A DNA stretch of 64,000 nucleotides from Phallus indusiatus (taxonomy: Eukaryota; Basidiomycota; Agaricomycetes; Phallales; Phallaceae), in NCBI GenBank assembly GCA_027605045.1, contig JAQFWX010000009.1, positions 682,001-746,000 of the forward strand. Reading direction: 5' to 3'. Every line of letters begins with the position of its first letter. Position 1 is the first letter of the stretch. A model generated the notes under the pieces. The model had not been told where the DNA came from. It ran no database searches and saw only the letters and a list, made by a program, of their open reading frames with translations. A program made the position numbers and the translations under genes. Below are positions 1 to 11,779 of this stretch, piece after piece.

Positions 1-722
1 AAATCGAAACTATCAGAAATAAATACCCAAAGCGCGACGAAGGAAGACAAGGCACTGGGAGACGAACCTCCATCGGCTGATATACTTTACGATATCAGCA
101 TGTCCAAATCGATCGTTGGAGTTGCGACACAATTCGCTCAAATGTTCAATCAATTCTGTCCCTCTCGCGATGAGCGACTCTTCGTAATCTTTCAGCGCAT
201 TCGGACCAAAGGACCTGTTCCACGGTTTGCGTAGCTGCGCGTGGACATTAAGATCGCGAACACTTAGTACACTTGGCAAAGGTTGATTTGACTTGTAAGA
301 GAGAAATCGTCTCCCATCCCATACTAAGCGTTTGAGCCTCAGAACAAATGGTGAGTACAGAAAATAATGCTACGCACTTGGACCTTTAGGCATGCCATGT
401 TGACCCAGGATTTCAGGTATGAGATCCACGTTCACAATAGATAACTCATTCGGACCTTGAAGACTTTACATACATCACAATACAGTAGATTTAAAATCTT
501 GGGCTTACCAATTCGAACGACGGGCCCATACTTCTTATGAAGTTTGTTGTAATACAAATGTAGTTTCCCTTTGTGCGACAGCCAGGTAACCCAAACCCTC
601 GATATTTTGCAGCTCAGAGGTCCAGGATATTTCGCCAAAGGATGGAATGGAGAAAGCCGATATAGAACGATCGAGGCTGAGAGGAAACAAATGAAAAGTA
701 TCAAGTGCAGTGGTCCGTTCAT
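1..722 (-). CDS. Cytochrome P450 monooxygenase, N-terminal part (runs off left edge)
   Basis: Heme-thiolate monooxygenase, probably anchored in the ER membrane. About 185 N-terminal residues are present; the heme-binding cysteine region lies outside the window. Exons read 509-722, 378-455, 68-323 and 1-9, with introns of 53, 54 and 58 bp whose phases all agree. The start is the ATG at 722; the frame upstream has no ATG before a stop. A hydrophobic anchor (LHLILFICFLSASIVLYRL) is followed by the hinge HPLAKYPGPL, then KYGPVVRIGPNELSIV, HGMPKGPIWDGRR and the C-helix signature HAQLRKPWNRSFGP, all typical of basidiomycete P450s. It is divergent from the ALDH gene to its right. With the nearby MFS and terpene synthase genes, a tailoring role in secondary metabolism is an inference. 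Substrate unknown. Confidence 0.88.
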
Positions 723-1614
723 CCAAGGCGACTGGGTCGGAAGGGTCGCCACCGCTGTGACTACAGGTGCTATTGCGAAAATAGCGAGTTGAACGAGGCA
801 ACTGGTTATCCTTTGAGGTTCATATTTTCGAAACCATGCGTGTGCAATCTTAATTGAAATTTGACTATTTCAATTACAGCAACAAAGTGAGATTACGTAT
901 CGACTTACTATGGCACTTGAAATGTCTAGGAGAATAACTGCTCGTAGTGGAGTCGAGATTTGCCAGAAATATACCGAAGAGAGCATGGATTCAAGCGTGA
1001 AAAAAAAAGAAAGCTGACACTATTCGTTGAATGTCATGCATCCCTGAAGGCTTCAGGTAATCATGTCGTCATCGCTAAGCTAAATTTAGTTCCGTTGACG
1101 GCAAGAGAATGAACACTGTTGTATATCCTCGCACCACGCAAATCTCTTTACTCACTGAATCTCAATCTCATAAACAAAGAGCAGAAAAAAGATTGGAAAA
1201 CTGCTCAAAAAAATAGCAATAACCACCCAAAGGTAAGCAGCAAAAAGAGTTGGAAATTGAATATTGAAACTCCGACTAAAATATGATCTGCAAGTTATTT
1301 TCATTCGATCATCAGTCGCATTTCCGTCGCACTTCGGACAACTATTGGTCATGATCAGGTATTAGAGGCTCCTCACAGCGATCCACAGAAAGGGTACATG
1401 TTCAAGGAAGATGTTGTCAGGACAGCCTGAAGAAGGATACCGGGCAAGTAATAGTCTCAAATTACTGGCCTTACTGACAACTAAACTCACGAAATCAGAC
1501 TGTCTACATCATTCAGAAATTTACCGCGGCGTTGTACGATAGGTGATATATGACCGAAATCGCTATAAATATTCTGCGCTATTGGTTCCTTCTAATTCAA
1601 TTAACTGAGGTATC
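723..1614. other. Divergent intergenic region between P450 and ALDH-1
   Basis: No convincing coding region. It must hold the promoters of both flanking divergent genes. The short open frames here lack family motifs and plausible splice sites. Confidence 0.5.
1562..1570 (+). promoter_or_regulatory. TATA box of ALDH-1
   Basis: CTATAAATA lies 45-53 bp before the ALDH-1 ATG at 1615, a normal position for a fungal TATA element. Confidence 0.55.
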
Positions 1615-3694
1615 ATGACCTTCAACCCTCCCCATCTTCATCTCCTGATCAACGGGACCGAACAGCCCTCTAACGACGGAGAGACATATAAGACCTACGA
1701 TAGCACAGGACAGCTCATTAGTATAGCTGACTCAGCTTCATGGGACGACATCGAGAGCGCCATCGAGACAGCTAGTGCAGCGCAACCCGCTTGGGAAAAG
1801 AAAGCTATCTCAGAACGACGTGACATATTGCTAAAAGCTTCTGAAATATTGGTTGATCCAAGTAAAAGATACTTGAAAGCTTTCGAGCAAGCCTTGAAAC
1901 GCGTGCTTGGTGAGAAGGTTAACTGGCGTCATGAAGTTTATGGTACTGCGTTTTTGCTTAAAGGATGTTAGTGTTTTTCTTCAAAGCTTTTGGGATATTA
2001 TGCTAACACTCGTTGCATAAATAGACGCCGCTATGTCTAGTCGTCTTACAGGTGAAACGTTTCCTTCTCGTCTTCCGGGCGGCATAGTTATCACCCAGCG
2101 AAGGGCCTATGGTGTTGTACGCTGGTTTTGTCCTGATTCTTTTCCTAATTCCCAACTAATCGGTGCGACCTAGGTTCTTGTCATGGTCCCATGGAACTCC
2201 CCGCTTGCACTAGCTTGTCGTGTAATTCCTTTGGCTATCCAAGCTGGAAATACCGTAGTATTCCGCTCTTCCGAATTAGCCCCTCAAGTACATCAGCTAT
2301 TCACAGAATGTAAGTGAATCTACCATCTAACTGTTCCCAAATTGTATAACGGATCCGCGTTAGTACTTCACGATGTAAGCAAACCCGTGAACGTCTTCCA
2401 AAAAAAATCGCTTCATGATTTCCTTTACATGATAGGCTGGTCTTCCGCCTGGCGTTCTCAACCTCATTCACATTTCTCGAGAGAACAATCCAACACTCGT
2501 GCCCAAAATAATCGCCCATAAAAAGATCAAATTAATTTCAGTTCGTGTCTCCACGTTTATGATAAGAAATAAATAATTCTAATTCCTTTCTATGTAGTTT
2601 ACAGGAAGCACTGTTGTCGGTAGGGCCATCGCCACAGAAGCCGGAAAGAACTTGAAGGAAGTATTACTTGAGCTAGGAGGAAAAGCGGCCGCCGTCGTAT
2701 GTATACTTAAATATGTTACCACACCTGTTTCTACAGTTTGACTAATAACCTATGCAGGTTTTGGAGGACGCAGATGTTAAGCAGGCCGCAAGATCTATCA
2801 TAAGCGGAGCATATAATCACGCAGGACAGGTGATTTGTGAAGATTGCTCATAGAGGTTCTTGAGTCAACATTCCGTGTAGATCTGCATGGCAACATCCCG
2901 CGTAATTGTTCAACGCTCCATTGCTAAGGCATTAATCTCCGAGCTTAAATTCTTCGCGCAAAGGATAAAAGCCGGATCAGGGGAGTATGCCAATATTATC
3001 AGCGTTCGAACTGTTGCATTTGCCGAAAATATAATCGCCTACGTGAAGGCTGCCAAAGATAAAGGTGCTGAAGTTGCAGTCGGTGATATGACGAATGACG
3101 GCGCTGTCGTTCATCCTCACCTTTTGCTGGGATACAGCTCAGATATGAAGGCGTGGCAGGATGAGCTTTTTGGGCCTGGTGAGTATTTCTCATTCAGACC
3201 GATGGGAAAAGTATCATGTTCTGTCGGTATTTTGCCATTAGTTCTGGGAGTAATTATTTGTGATACTGTCGATGAAGCTATCGAATTGGTTAATGACACC
3301 GAGTACTCGCTAACGAACAGCTTGTGGACAAATAATCTTAAAGCATTGGAATGGGCAAGCCGCATCTATTCTGGTGTGTTTTTCACAACCGTATACATAC
3401 GCACTATTAATTAGGTTCTAATCGCACAGGCATGGTGATAATCAACGGTAACTCGCACCACTCCGAATTAGGTATCGGGTCCACCGGACTGAGGTTAGTT
3501 CACTTTCTTTCCTTTCTTTCCTTTCTCAACGATTTTGGACTCTGCGTTTCGTGATATCTGATACTATATACTTCGATGATAGTGGTCGCAGTGGATATGG
3601 AACCGGGAACATAGAAAGTTATACCCAAAACAGAACAGTTGTTGTCTTTAATGACCAAGTGCCTAACCCACTTCTCGACAGCATGGGTTTGTAG
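1615..3694 (+). CDS. Aldehyde dehydrogenase ALDH-1 (vanillin/salicylaldehyde dehydrogenase-like)
   Basis: NAD(P)-dependent oxidation of an aldehyde to its acid; substrate unknown, but the family resembles aromatic aldehyde dehydrogenases. About ten exons. The first (1615-1966) encodes MTFNPPHLHLLINGTEQ. Later exons carry VMVPWNSPLALACRVIPLA (the PWN cofactor/active-site segment), FTGSTVVGRAIA, LELGGKAA with the general-base Glu, the catalytic Cys in GQICMATSR, and FGPGVLGVIICDT. The C-terminus ends VPNPLLDSMGL. An 11-nt micro-exon near 2364-2374 joins the PWN exon to AGLPPGVLNLIHISRENN. All joins keep frame, so the gene looks functional. Three relatives lie on the minus strand at 32-38.6 kb; ALDH-1 shares the DASWxDIExAIETAS and ExFPSRLPGG wording most closely with ALDH-4. 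Confidence 0.9.
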
Positions 3695-5290
3695 GATGGT
3701 GTCGGTGGCTTTATTGGCAATGGCTCAGTTTGGACTGAATGTATGATAACCGAGTCAAAAGAATAAACAAAAATGATTGAATACACGGTGAAGCGAGGTT
3801 TCGCATATAACTTTATCACTGTGGGCGATGACGTCCAGTCCCGGTCCGCCTCGGCTCATCATTGTTTGTGCCTGTGTCTCAGAGCGGAGCATGTAGTTGG
3901 TGAATTTATAACGATTGGTGAAGCCCGTGGCCGGGTAAAAGACTCGGTTTAGCTTTCGCATTATTATCATTTTGATGTAAGAATCTCTAGAGCTAGGACA
4001 AAAAATACCTCATTGAACGCTACTGTCCTCATGCAGGAGCTATGTACACGATTTCGGTTAATTTGTGCGGCAGGGTGTGCAAGTGGGCGAAAAACGTGTA
4101 TGAAAATCTGGATCGCACCACGATCAAAAATGGAAGGCCATATACCCACTAAAAAGCTTTGATTTGCGAGCAACATCACCGAACGTTTATCTTCTTTTGG
4201 CAATGCGGATGTCCGCAACGTCTATTCAGTCATTAGACTGTCTATGCGGCCAACGGCGTGGCAGTGCAGATAGCTTTTGGCATTCCTTAGTCGACTTTGC
4301 TTGTCACTACCGGGCACAATTACATCATAGCGTAACACTATAACATAATTCACTAGTTGATCTGCGTTCCGTAATGTTGTGAAATAGTTCTTGTCGGTTG
4401 AGTGTGAATTGGAATTAGAGCATCGCATGTTTTAGAAGTAAGGTAAGTTAGACACTTAGAGATACAATACAATTATTATCACTTGCTCAGGGAATTCTAG
4501 TCAGGAGAAGGGCGTTGGCTCGTTATCGAATATAGCGGCAAGCATTTTTCTTTTGCAATTTTTTGCCTTTTCCCGTATCTTCCCGTAAAGATTGAAAAAA
4601 ATTTTGCATGATGCTTCCTCCTTACCTCAGGTGGTCGGCTTTCAGGCTTGTACTGAATAATGTTTGGCGTCATTATGAGTTTCTTATGACTCCACTTTTG
4701 AAGAACTGGGACTGTATGTGAACCATATATAACAAGTCCAGGAGGAGGCAAATACATTCGCGGGTATAGAAGTGAACGGATGTCGTGCGTATGGTGTGAC
4801 CGTGACACTGAAAAATTTTCCACTACCGACTTCCGATGTGAACTTTTGAAACGAGATTGCTTTTTAGCGTATAACACGTTCATCTCGTCCTTATCGTCTG
4901 ACCATATGACTGCTCAAACGTTCAGGTATGAATTGTTTGTCAGTATTTGTTTGTTTAACTTGGTTGTTTGTTTTTTTCACAGTCGGAGCTGGGGCTCATT
5001 GAATGGAATTCTTCTCGTCCATTTCTCCTAGATCAAAGAATATCCATCACGAAAAATTTCTTAATGCCAATGAAACATTCGATAGGACAGGTATATCCAG
5101 TTCTCAGCCCCAAACATGCAAATTCCGCTTATTTTATCATAGCAAAAACGGCTGGTTGATTCTGCTTCCATTACTCCCCGTAGCAACCAAGGATTGTTTA
5201 ACCTGGCGTTCCTGCGGTCACTTGGTCTTCCAGCTTTGCGACTGCTCACCGGTCCTCGGATTTCGCGAACATACGTACTTACGGTCATGC
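3695..5290. other. Region without a recognisable gene
   Basis: Short open frames occur on both strands, but none has a domain I recognise or a consistent set of splice sites. Possibly intergenic DNA with decayed gene relics. Confidence 0.4.
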
Positions 5291-5299
5291 AGTAGTATC

Positions 5300-5670
5300 G
5301 CTAGCCAAAATCAAATATTAGCCGGTACCCTGAGCTGGTTGGTTGGTAATATATGTAATTCATTATCAATAGACCCGCGCTCCCCAACCGGCGCATCGTG
5401 TCGCACTATCTTTGGGTTTGCGTGCGTAGGGGATCTCAGCAGTCTAGAGTCCCTCAGGAACATGCCCACATTTATGAATTGTTTACGCATATCCTTTCTA
5501 TTCGGTTGCTGTCTCCGAGCCAGCGCAAATCAGATTCGGGTGTACCTCATTCCCGGGCGGGGGGCGCTCGGGAAGTGAGACCGGACTTGCCAATAACCAC
5601 GAGGCCAAATGCATACCCCAACCAGTACAATTGGAGTGTAGCTCGCATAGACGTATTGTCCACCTGATAA
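5300..5670 (-). pseudogene. Possible remnant of an unrecognised membrane-protein gene
   Basis: Reading the minus strand gives a hydrophobic piece (LQLYWLGYAFGLVVIGKSG) in one frame. It is followed, after a possible intron ending in GACAG, by a polar stretch (FINVGMFLRDSRLLRSPTH) in another. The residue composition looks protein-like, but I cannot join the pieces into one frame and do not recognise a family. It may be part of a spliced gene or a decayed one. Confidence 0.2.
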
Positions 5671-6293
5671 CAGAGGAATGAGCCGTTCCTTTCTTTTGGT
5701 AATAAATCCCGCAGAAATGCGCAGGAAATTTTTATTTCTATCCTGAACCTTATCATCATAAAAGAAGTCTGGTTCAAGTTCTTCTCGATGGGCTCTCCTC
5801 TTTTACCATAATTTATACCTGTTTGGGTCTCGACTTCCTCTGTTAAGCCGTTAATAAGCCTATTGCACAGTGATTGACGGACAGCACCGAAATACGATTT
5901 TGCCTTCCCTTTCTGGTATAAACAGGGACAAACTGCGGATATGAATTGATCGTTTGCATAAATACAACGGAGGTGCGCGTGTAGGGTCAAGATAAGAGGC
6001 AAATAATGACACATGTTACAACTCCAGAAATGATTGGGACTGTTTTGGTTTACCACGTGTGACGTAACTTATTTATTTATTTGGAAAGGCGGTTGTTATA
6101 TCAAGGGTAGCCTCTGTAAGAAAATCCGTTTTAAATTGTAGCCACCGAAGCAAACCCATACCCTCTTCCTCCCCCTCTGTCTCTTCGTTCTCACCAGAAC
6201 CCCCAATATAGATTGGTGAGCTTTTTGACACTTTCCCCTTGCAACCGAGTTCTCATTGAGACGTTAACAAACAGCAATCCCACAGGCAAAAAA
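5671..6293. other. Intergenic region upstream of the MFS gene
   Basis: No supported gene. Minus-strand open frames here start at GTG or TTG and carry no family motif. The MFS promoter is expected in the last few hundred bases. Confidence 0.4.
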
Positions 6294-9029
6294 ATGCGAA
6301 CATTCGGTGCAGTCATGAACAACGAAACTACGCCGCTCTTGCGCTCCAACCTCGCAACTCTTGCAAGCCTCCATCATGATAAACAGTCCCAAGACATCAT
6401 ATCCTACACCAACCCCCTTCCGTCAAAACCTTCTCCCGTTGGACCACTGGAAATTACTCCTCTAACCCGAAGACTCATCCTGGCCGGGGTATGGCTCAGC
6501 ATCTTCCTCGCCGTAAGTGCCTGCGTTAATTCAACGGACTTCATCAAATATTCTAATAGACTCACCCTGTTCCTCGTTTAGTCTCTGAATTGTAAGTATC
6601 TCATTGTATGTCCGAGTATATTACAATATCATTTGGCTAATTATCCCTCCTCCTTGCTCAGCGGCGCTTATTGCAACTCGTTCAGTCTTAGTTTCACTTC
6701 AATCAACTAACTATGTACTAATCTATTATCATATGACAGTGCTAACCTCCATTTCCTCAGAGCTCCACGCAACAGATCAGGCTAGTTGGCTGGGATCGTC
6801 GTAAGTGACAAGTCATTTCTAATTTTTTGCATATATATTATTATACAATCGTACGATCTCATTAATTTTAAGTTATCTCCTGGCTACCTGTACCTTCTCT
6901 CCTCTGTATGGAAGACTTTGCGACATTTTAGGCCGCCGCAGAGCATGTCAACTCGCCTTGTTTCTGGCTGCTTTGAGTATAATTCTTTCTGTGGCGTCTA
7001 AAAGCATGACAATGCTCGTCGCTTCTCAATTTGTGCGTTGTTTTGAGTCATACTACTCCCCTGGTTGTGCCAAGGAACCAACCATGCTGATCGACGCCAT
7101 TCAGATAAACGGCGTAGGGGGAGGAGGTTCGTTCATTACCACAGTTATTATCACAAGTGATATGTATGTCCTTCGGCGTCGGGGTTGGATACAGGGTCTC
7201 TCAGCTTTGATCTGCGCGGTATGTGTTAACCTTTTCCGCCGTACCTTTTTTTTCAGTCGTTCGCAGGCAGGGCAAGGCGTTGCTGGACCGCTTGGAGGAT
7301 ACATTAGTGAAAAGCAAGTTTCATAAAGTATTTTTTTGGAAGAACATGTAGCCTGACATTCTATTGATACAGGTTCGGTTGGCGTTGGGCGTTTGTGCTC
7401 CAGTTACCGTTTTATGTGCTCGCGATACTCATGATTGAGTTCAATTTACATTATGTTTTGCCTGTACGGTGTTCTGTCGCCTATTGAGACCCTACGCTTA
7501 CGTTTGAGTAGGGAAAGAGTAAAGGCGCCAAAGAGATACTGAAAAAAATTGATTATGGAGGGACAATCTCCTTAATGCTTTCCGTGAGTAGCCCGTTGTA
7601 TTACATGTCAATCCCGCTCATTTATGCATTTTCATGTGAAAAGATTTTTTCTTTCCTCGTTTTCTTAAGTTTCAAGTACACGCAACAGTTACCATTCACA
7701 GAACCGCGCGTCCTTGCCTCGCTTCTCTTTACTATCATCATGGCCATAATTTTTGCATATTTTGAACTCTGTATCGCAACACAGCCTATCATGACACCTT
7801 CGTTTCTGAAGCAGAAAGTGCCTATGTTGGTTGGTGTTAGCAGTTTAATTGTGGGTTCAGGGTTTATGAACATGTAGCTTTTTGTATACACCTTACTAAT
7901 TTGACCTTACAGACAGCTATTAACGACGTCACTTCGTTATATTTCTTACCGCTTTTCTTCGAAAGAGTTATGCTGACATCCACTGTAACCGCAGGTTCGT
8001 AGATATCTTTCATGTTAACCACTAGACCTGACGAGATTGAATAGGATCGCATATACTTCCCAAAAGCGTAGCGATGACTCTAGGCTCTCTACTCGGCGGG
8101 TAAGACAATCCCAGTCTCAGAATTTATGTACTTGTCTATTCTAACTTGACTCTCAAATCCAGCGCTATTATTTCAGGTACCGGAAGCTTTAAATCATTAG
8201 GAATATTTGCAGCATGCACTACCCTTATTGGAAACGTACGTTGAGTAACACCTTTCAGAGGCGTCTCCACGTCATCATATGCCAGGGCTACGGTAGTTAA
8301 TTCAAGCTCGCAATTTCAGTTATTCCTTGTTGCTCTTAGCGAAAAGTCTAGTGTCTTGGTTCAGTGGTTCGGTATTGTATGACGTGAACAATCCTTGGAA
8401 ATCTTATTCTTATACCATTGCTCTTCCAGGTTCCGTTAGGTCTAGGGAATACTATAGTATCCCAAACAACAACAATCGCACTCCTCGCGCATGTTGAGCG
8501 TAAGCTATCTTTTTGCTGAATATCTCAGTGCCTTAATGCTGAACTGATTTCATTATTACTCTAGCCGCGCAAATGGCCATCGCGCTTGGATTCGCACAAC
8601 TGTGGAGGTGCGTCGGACAAGTTGCTGGCGTCGCTATTCCTTCCGCCATCTTTCAACAGCTCATTGGTCGTGAGCTAGCGGCTCGAATTACTGGACCTGG
8701 CGCAGCAGAGGTGCGTGTATACTTGTCAAACAGTCTCAAGCGACAGCTATCAATTTTCATCAGATTATCGAATACATAAGGGAATCTGCGAGAAATGTTC
8801 ATAATTTGCCATACGAACTTCAAAAACACGCTTGCGACTCTTACGGCGTCGCATTAAGGCAGGTTTTCTGGTTTCTCGCGTTGTTGATCCTCGCGGCTGT
8901 TTTTCTTCAAGTGGCGGTACGTTAAATTTTTCTACACTGCGTGGCGTATACTAACTGACGTTTTACTAGATTCCTAATAAGTCATTGAATGAGGCATCGG
9001 AAGAATTGCCAAAACCAAATCAGTCTTGA
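6294..9029 (+). CDS. Major facilitator superfamily transporter (DHA2-type exporter)
   Basis: Membrane transporter that probably exports a small molecule by proton antiport. The start is the ATG at 6294 (MRTFGAVMNNETTPLLRSN); no earlier in-frame ATG exists. Many 50-70 bp introns split the gene. Motif A appears as GRLCDILGRR after the second membrane helix, followed by INGVGGGGSFITTVIITSDM. The antiporter motif C is seen as AGQGVAGPLGGYI. FGWRWAFVLQLPF and GKSKGAKEILKKIDYGG are typical of 14-helix DHA2 proteins. It ends ...EELPKPNQS at 9029. Neighbours are an unresolved region on the left and a convergent terpene synthase on the right, so export of a terpenoid is plausible but unproven. A vacuolar amino-acid transporter of the same family is the main alternative. 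Confidence 0.87.
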
Positions 9030-9740
9030 TCAGTGAGCAATCAGGACCAATTACATGGATATAATCATGAAAGATATTTGAGAGACACTTCTGTACGTTA
9101 GGGAACCAACACTTAGACACACCGCAATGATAGATAGATGTGTATTATAATGACGACATTGTAGCTTTTGGTGACGGCTATAATAAACAATCCGATAATG
9201 TTTTAGATATTTTGTGTGAGATTATATGTATTTTCGTTGCACTGAGGGGAGCCGGGAGCAGCTTTACATAAGCAGGAAGAGGGAAGACACTGAGTGGGGA
9301 ACTTACGATAGGGAAATATAATATAATCTTAAATAATAATAAGCTCTGAGTGAAATAAACCGGGGAAACTGTATTAGAGTGTGTAACTACTGAGTATATA
9401 CTAAAGAGACCTCTCCAGGGACTAGAACGTATTTATCCAAGGGTGCCCAAAGAGAAATTCCTGTACAGACTATGTAGCCTACATAGTTACTTGTACTCTG
9501 AAGCAAAAATAAATATAACATAACATAATTAGTATGTAACTAAAAATTGCGCATATATGCTCTCAGGCTGTTGAGGAACCCTATAGTAGATCTTATCTCA
9601 GGCTGAAACTGTGTATAAGCAAGATCTTAGTCATTGATATTTACATTGAGCTAAAACATTCATATGAATCATATAAAATTTGTACAAAACTCTGATTCTT
9701 TGTCTAACAATAAGATTTGGACCGCGAGAATCACTGAGTT
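9030..9740. other. Convergent intergenic region (MFS / terpene synthase 3' ends)
   Basis: AT-rich, no coding region seen. It holds a 19-nt near-perfect palindrome at 9469-9487 (ACTATGTAG, one base, then its complement) that could fold into a hairpin between the two converging genes. Confidence 0.4.
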
Positions 9741-10982
9741 CTAATGAAGGTCCAGGTCCAGATCTTTCAACCGATATCTTGTTTGGGTTAGGTGCCATTC
9801 ACTGAATGATATATATCAATACCGTTAACAGAGAGAGGCACCGGGACTCACATATAGCCTTTCTCCCATGCCTTCCAAATGTCCACTGCCTTTTGATTTA
9901 TATTTTCCATGGTTGCATAAACTACTCGTCTAGCAGTCCTCAATTCCCCTAACAATTGTGCATGAATTTCGTATCGTGACTTATTCTTTATGTGAGCGCG
10001 AGCCCACAGGTATGTTCCAGTTTCCTGCTTCAATTCTTCTTTGTGGAACCTAACGATGCCAGTAGAGTGTGGTTGTCAATTGAAAAAAAAATTGCCATCA
10101 AAACTTACGATAAAAGATCATTAGCAATAGTCAACCAGAAACTAAAGTTGGGCAAGGCTTGAATTAAATCCAAGCCAGTGAATCCGTCCTTCTTCGTAAA
10201 ACCAAGTAAACCGAAATCGAATATTCCAGTCGCGTCGCGAAAATACCATGCGAAACGGTTTTCCCCTCGAATCATATGTTTCTTCTCAAGCCGCGTTTCT
10301 ACACAAGTGTAGGACATGAATTGTAAAGTACCGTTCAAAATCAATGATGCAATGAGAGGATCGTATATTTGCCACATGTTATCGAGGATTTCTGCAAGAG
10401 CGGTGAGAACGGGGTCAAGTTGACGCTGACCCGTCAATAAACGTCGACCAAATTCATTGAAGGGCGTTGGATCCTCCAATATTTTATCGTCAGTATAATT
10501 ACAAAACCTTTTATACGTATATGAGACATAAAATATGAGCGATTTGAGAGAATATCCATACAATATGTATAACCCTGTATTCTTCTTCACTTCCAATGGG
10601 AGAGTCGGGTGACACAACTGCCAGTGTAAAAACATTTGGAAGTTAGTATATATGTATGCCCACGATCTACTTCAAAACTCACATGAGCTATTGCAACCAT
10701 TGAAGGAAGAAGTTTCTGCAAGAGCGGACAATAGTCCAACCCTCTTGCAACAATGAATTCTCGCATTGAGTCTTCGAGTTCTTGATTACTCGAATCTATA
10801 CCAGTGGGGGAGTAGTCAACATCCCTCAGAAATTCCTTCAACACGGAGATGAATTTATCTGGAGTATCAATTAGTTTCAGAGAGAGAAAGGTCAGGGAGG
10901 AGAGAGGATGCTTAAGCTTCTCACCAGGCTGATAAGGAATAAGAGAATCAGAAGAGACTCGGTCTTTTCCAGTTTGTTGCAT
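9741..10982 (-). CDS. TRI5 (trichodiene synthase) family sesquiterpene cyclase
   Basis: Class I terpene cyclase that ionises and cyclises farnesyl diphosphate. The product cannot be told from sequence; basidiomycete members of this family make various sesquiterpenes. Exons 10683-10982, 10109-10617, 9852-10049 and 9741-9801 join in frame to 355 residues, close to the family length. The Asp-rich metal site is DDKILED (about residues 143-149) and the second metal site is NDLLSFHKEE (N266, S270, E274), matching the NDxxSxxKE pattern. The last exon gives EWHLTQTRYRLKDLDLDLH. The ATG at 10982 was chosen because a TATA box sits about 80 bp upstream, so the longer open frame is promoter. The gene looks intact. 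Confidence 0.88.
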
Positions 10983-11059
10983 CGATTGAGAAGAGTTTGC
11001 GTTTAGTTTGGGTTCAGGTTGGTAGCTTGAAGTTGTTCTTGCAATAGGATTGCATATGG

Positions 11060-11069
11060 TTTTATATAC
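11060..11069 (-). promoter_or_regulatory. TATA box of the terpene cyclase gene
   Basis: On the minus strand this reads AGTATATAAA, about 80 bp before the chosen ATG at 10982. It supports the shorter protein start. Confidence 0.5.
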
Positions 11070-11706
11070 TGGTGAAGGGTCGAAATTACGGGAAAATTCA
11101 TTTACCTCTAGCTTGACCCATTTAGATTCCAACCACCATTGACTGACTTCGAATGACCATGCAAGTTTTGCGTAATAAGTGAGATTTACCAAAAATGCGG
11201 CCCGATTTTGACCCTTGTTAATTTATTTTTATCACAAGATGGTGCTGTCTAGTTCAGTAAACCACCCACATCACAAGTTTCAGAATTGCCAAAAGTACTG
11301 TACAGGTATCGCCGGTTTGGACTTCAAGGAGGGAAGGGGTTTAGAGACTCGTTCCTGGAGCTTGAAGTCATAGCTCATAATGCATAATCATTCATCCACT
11401 AATAAGCACATGGACACAAAGCTACACACTAATTCAATTGGCAACAGTTCAGGCTACTAGTAGTGGTTCACGCCCTTGAATATTGGGCTGATTTCAGGTC
11501 CAGTCGAAAAAAATTTTATTTCTATAAATAAGGCGTATTGAAAACTCAAACGATATATAAATATATTCGACTGTTTTCCATGGATTAGTCCGGAATGCCG
11601 CCGCCGCGCACTGATAACGCCGGAATAAATGTTGCAGAATTAGAATTCTCATCTTTATTAGCCGTGTATTTAACATACTCGTCAAGTAATATCATTCCTG
11701 TTTCAA

Positions 11707-11779
11707 TCAGTAATACGGGTGAGGTCAGAAGATCTGAGGAAGACTGGGAAGGCTGAATAACCTCACCCAGATTACTGAT
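11707..11779. repeat. Inverted repeat / hairpin
   Basis: Arms ATCAGTAATACGGGTGAGG (11707-11725) and, in reverse complement, ATCAGTAATCTGGGTGAGG (11761-11779) differ at two bases and flank about 35 bp. It may be a small hairpin or the trace of a short inverted-repeat element; no target duplication was recognised. Confidence 0.5.

Noticed and set aside
5547..6056. 169-codon minus-strand open frame before the MFS gene
   Set aside because: Begins at GTG with no ATG; only its last about 40 codons look protein-like and they do not join convincingly to the neighbouring frames.
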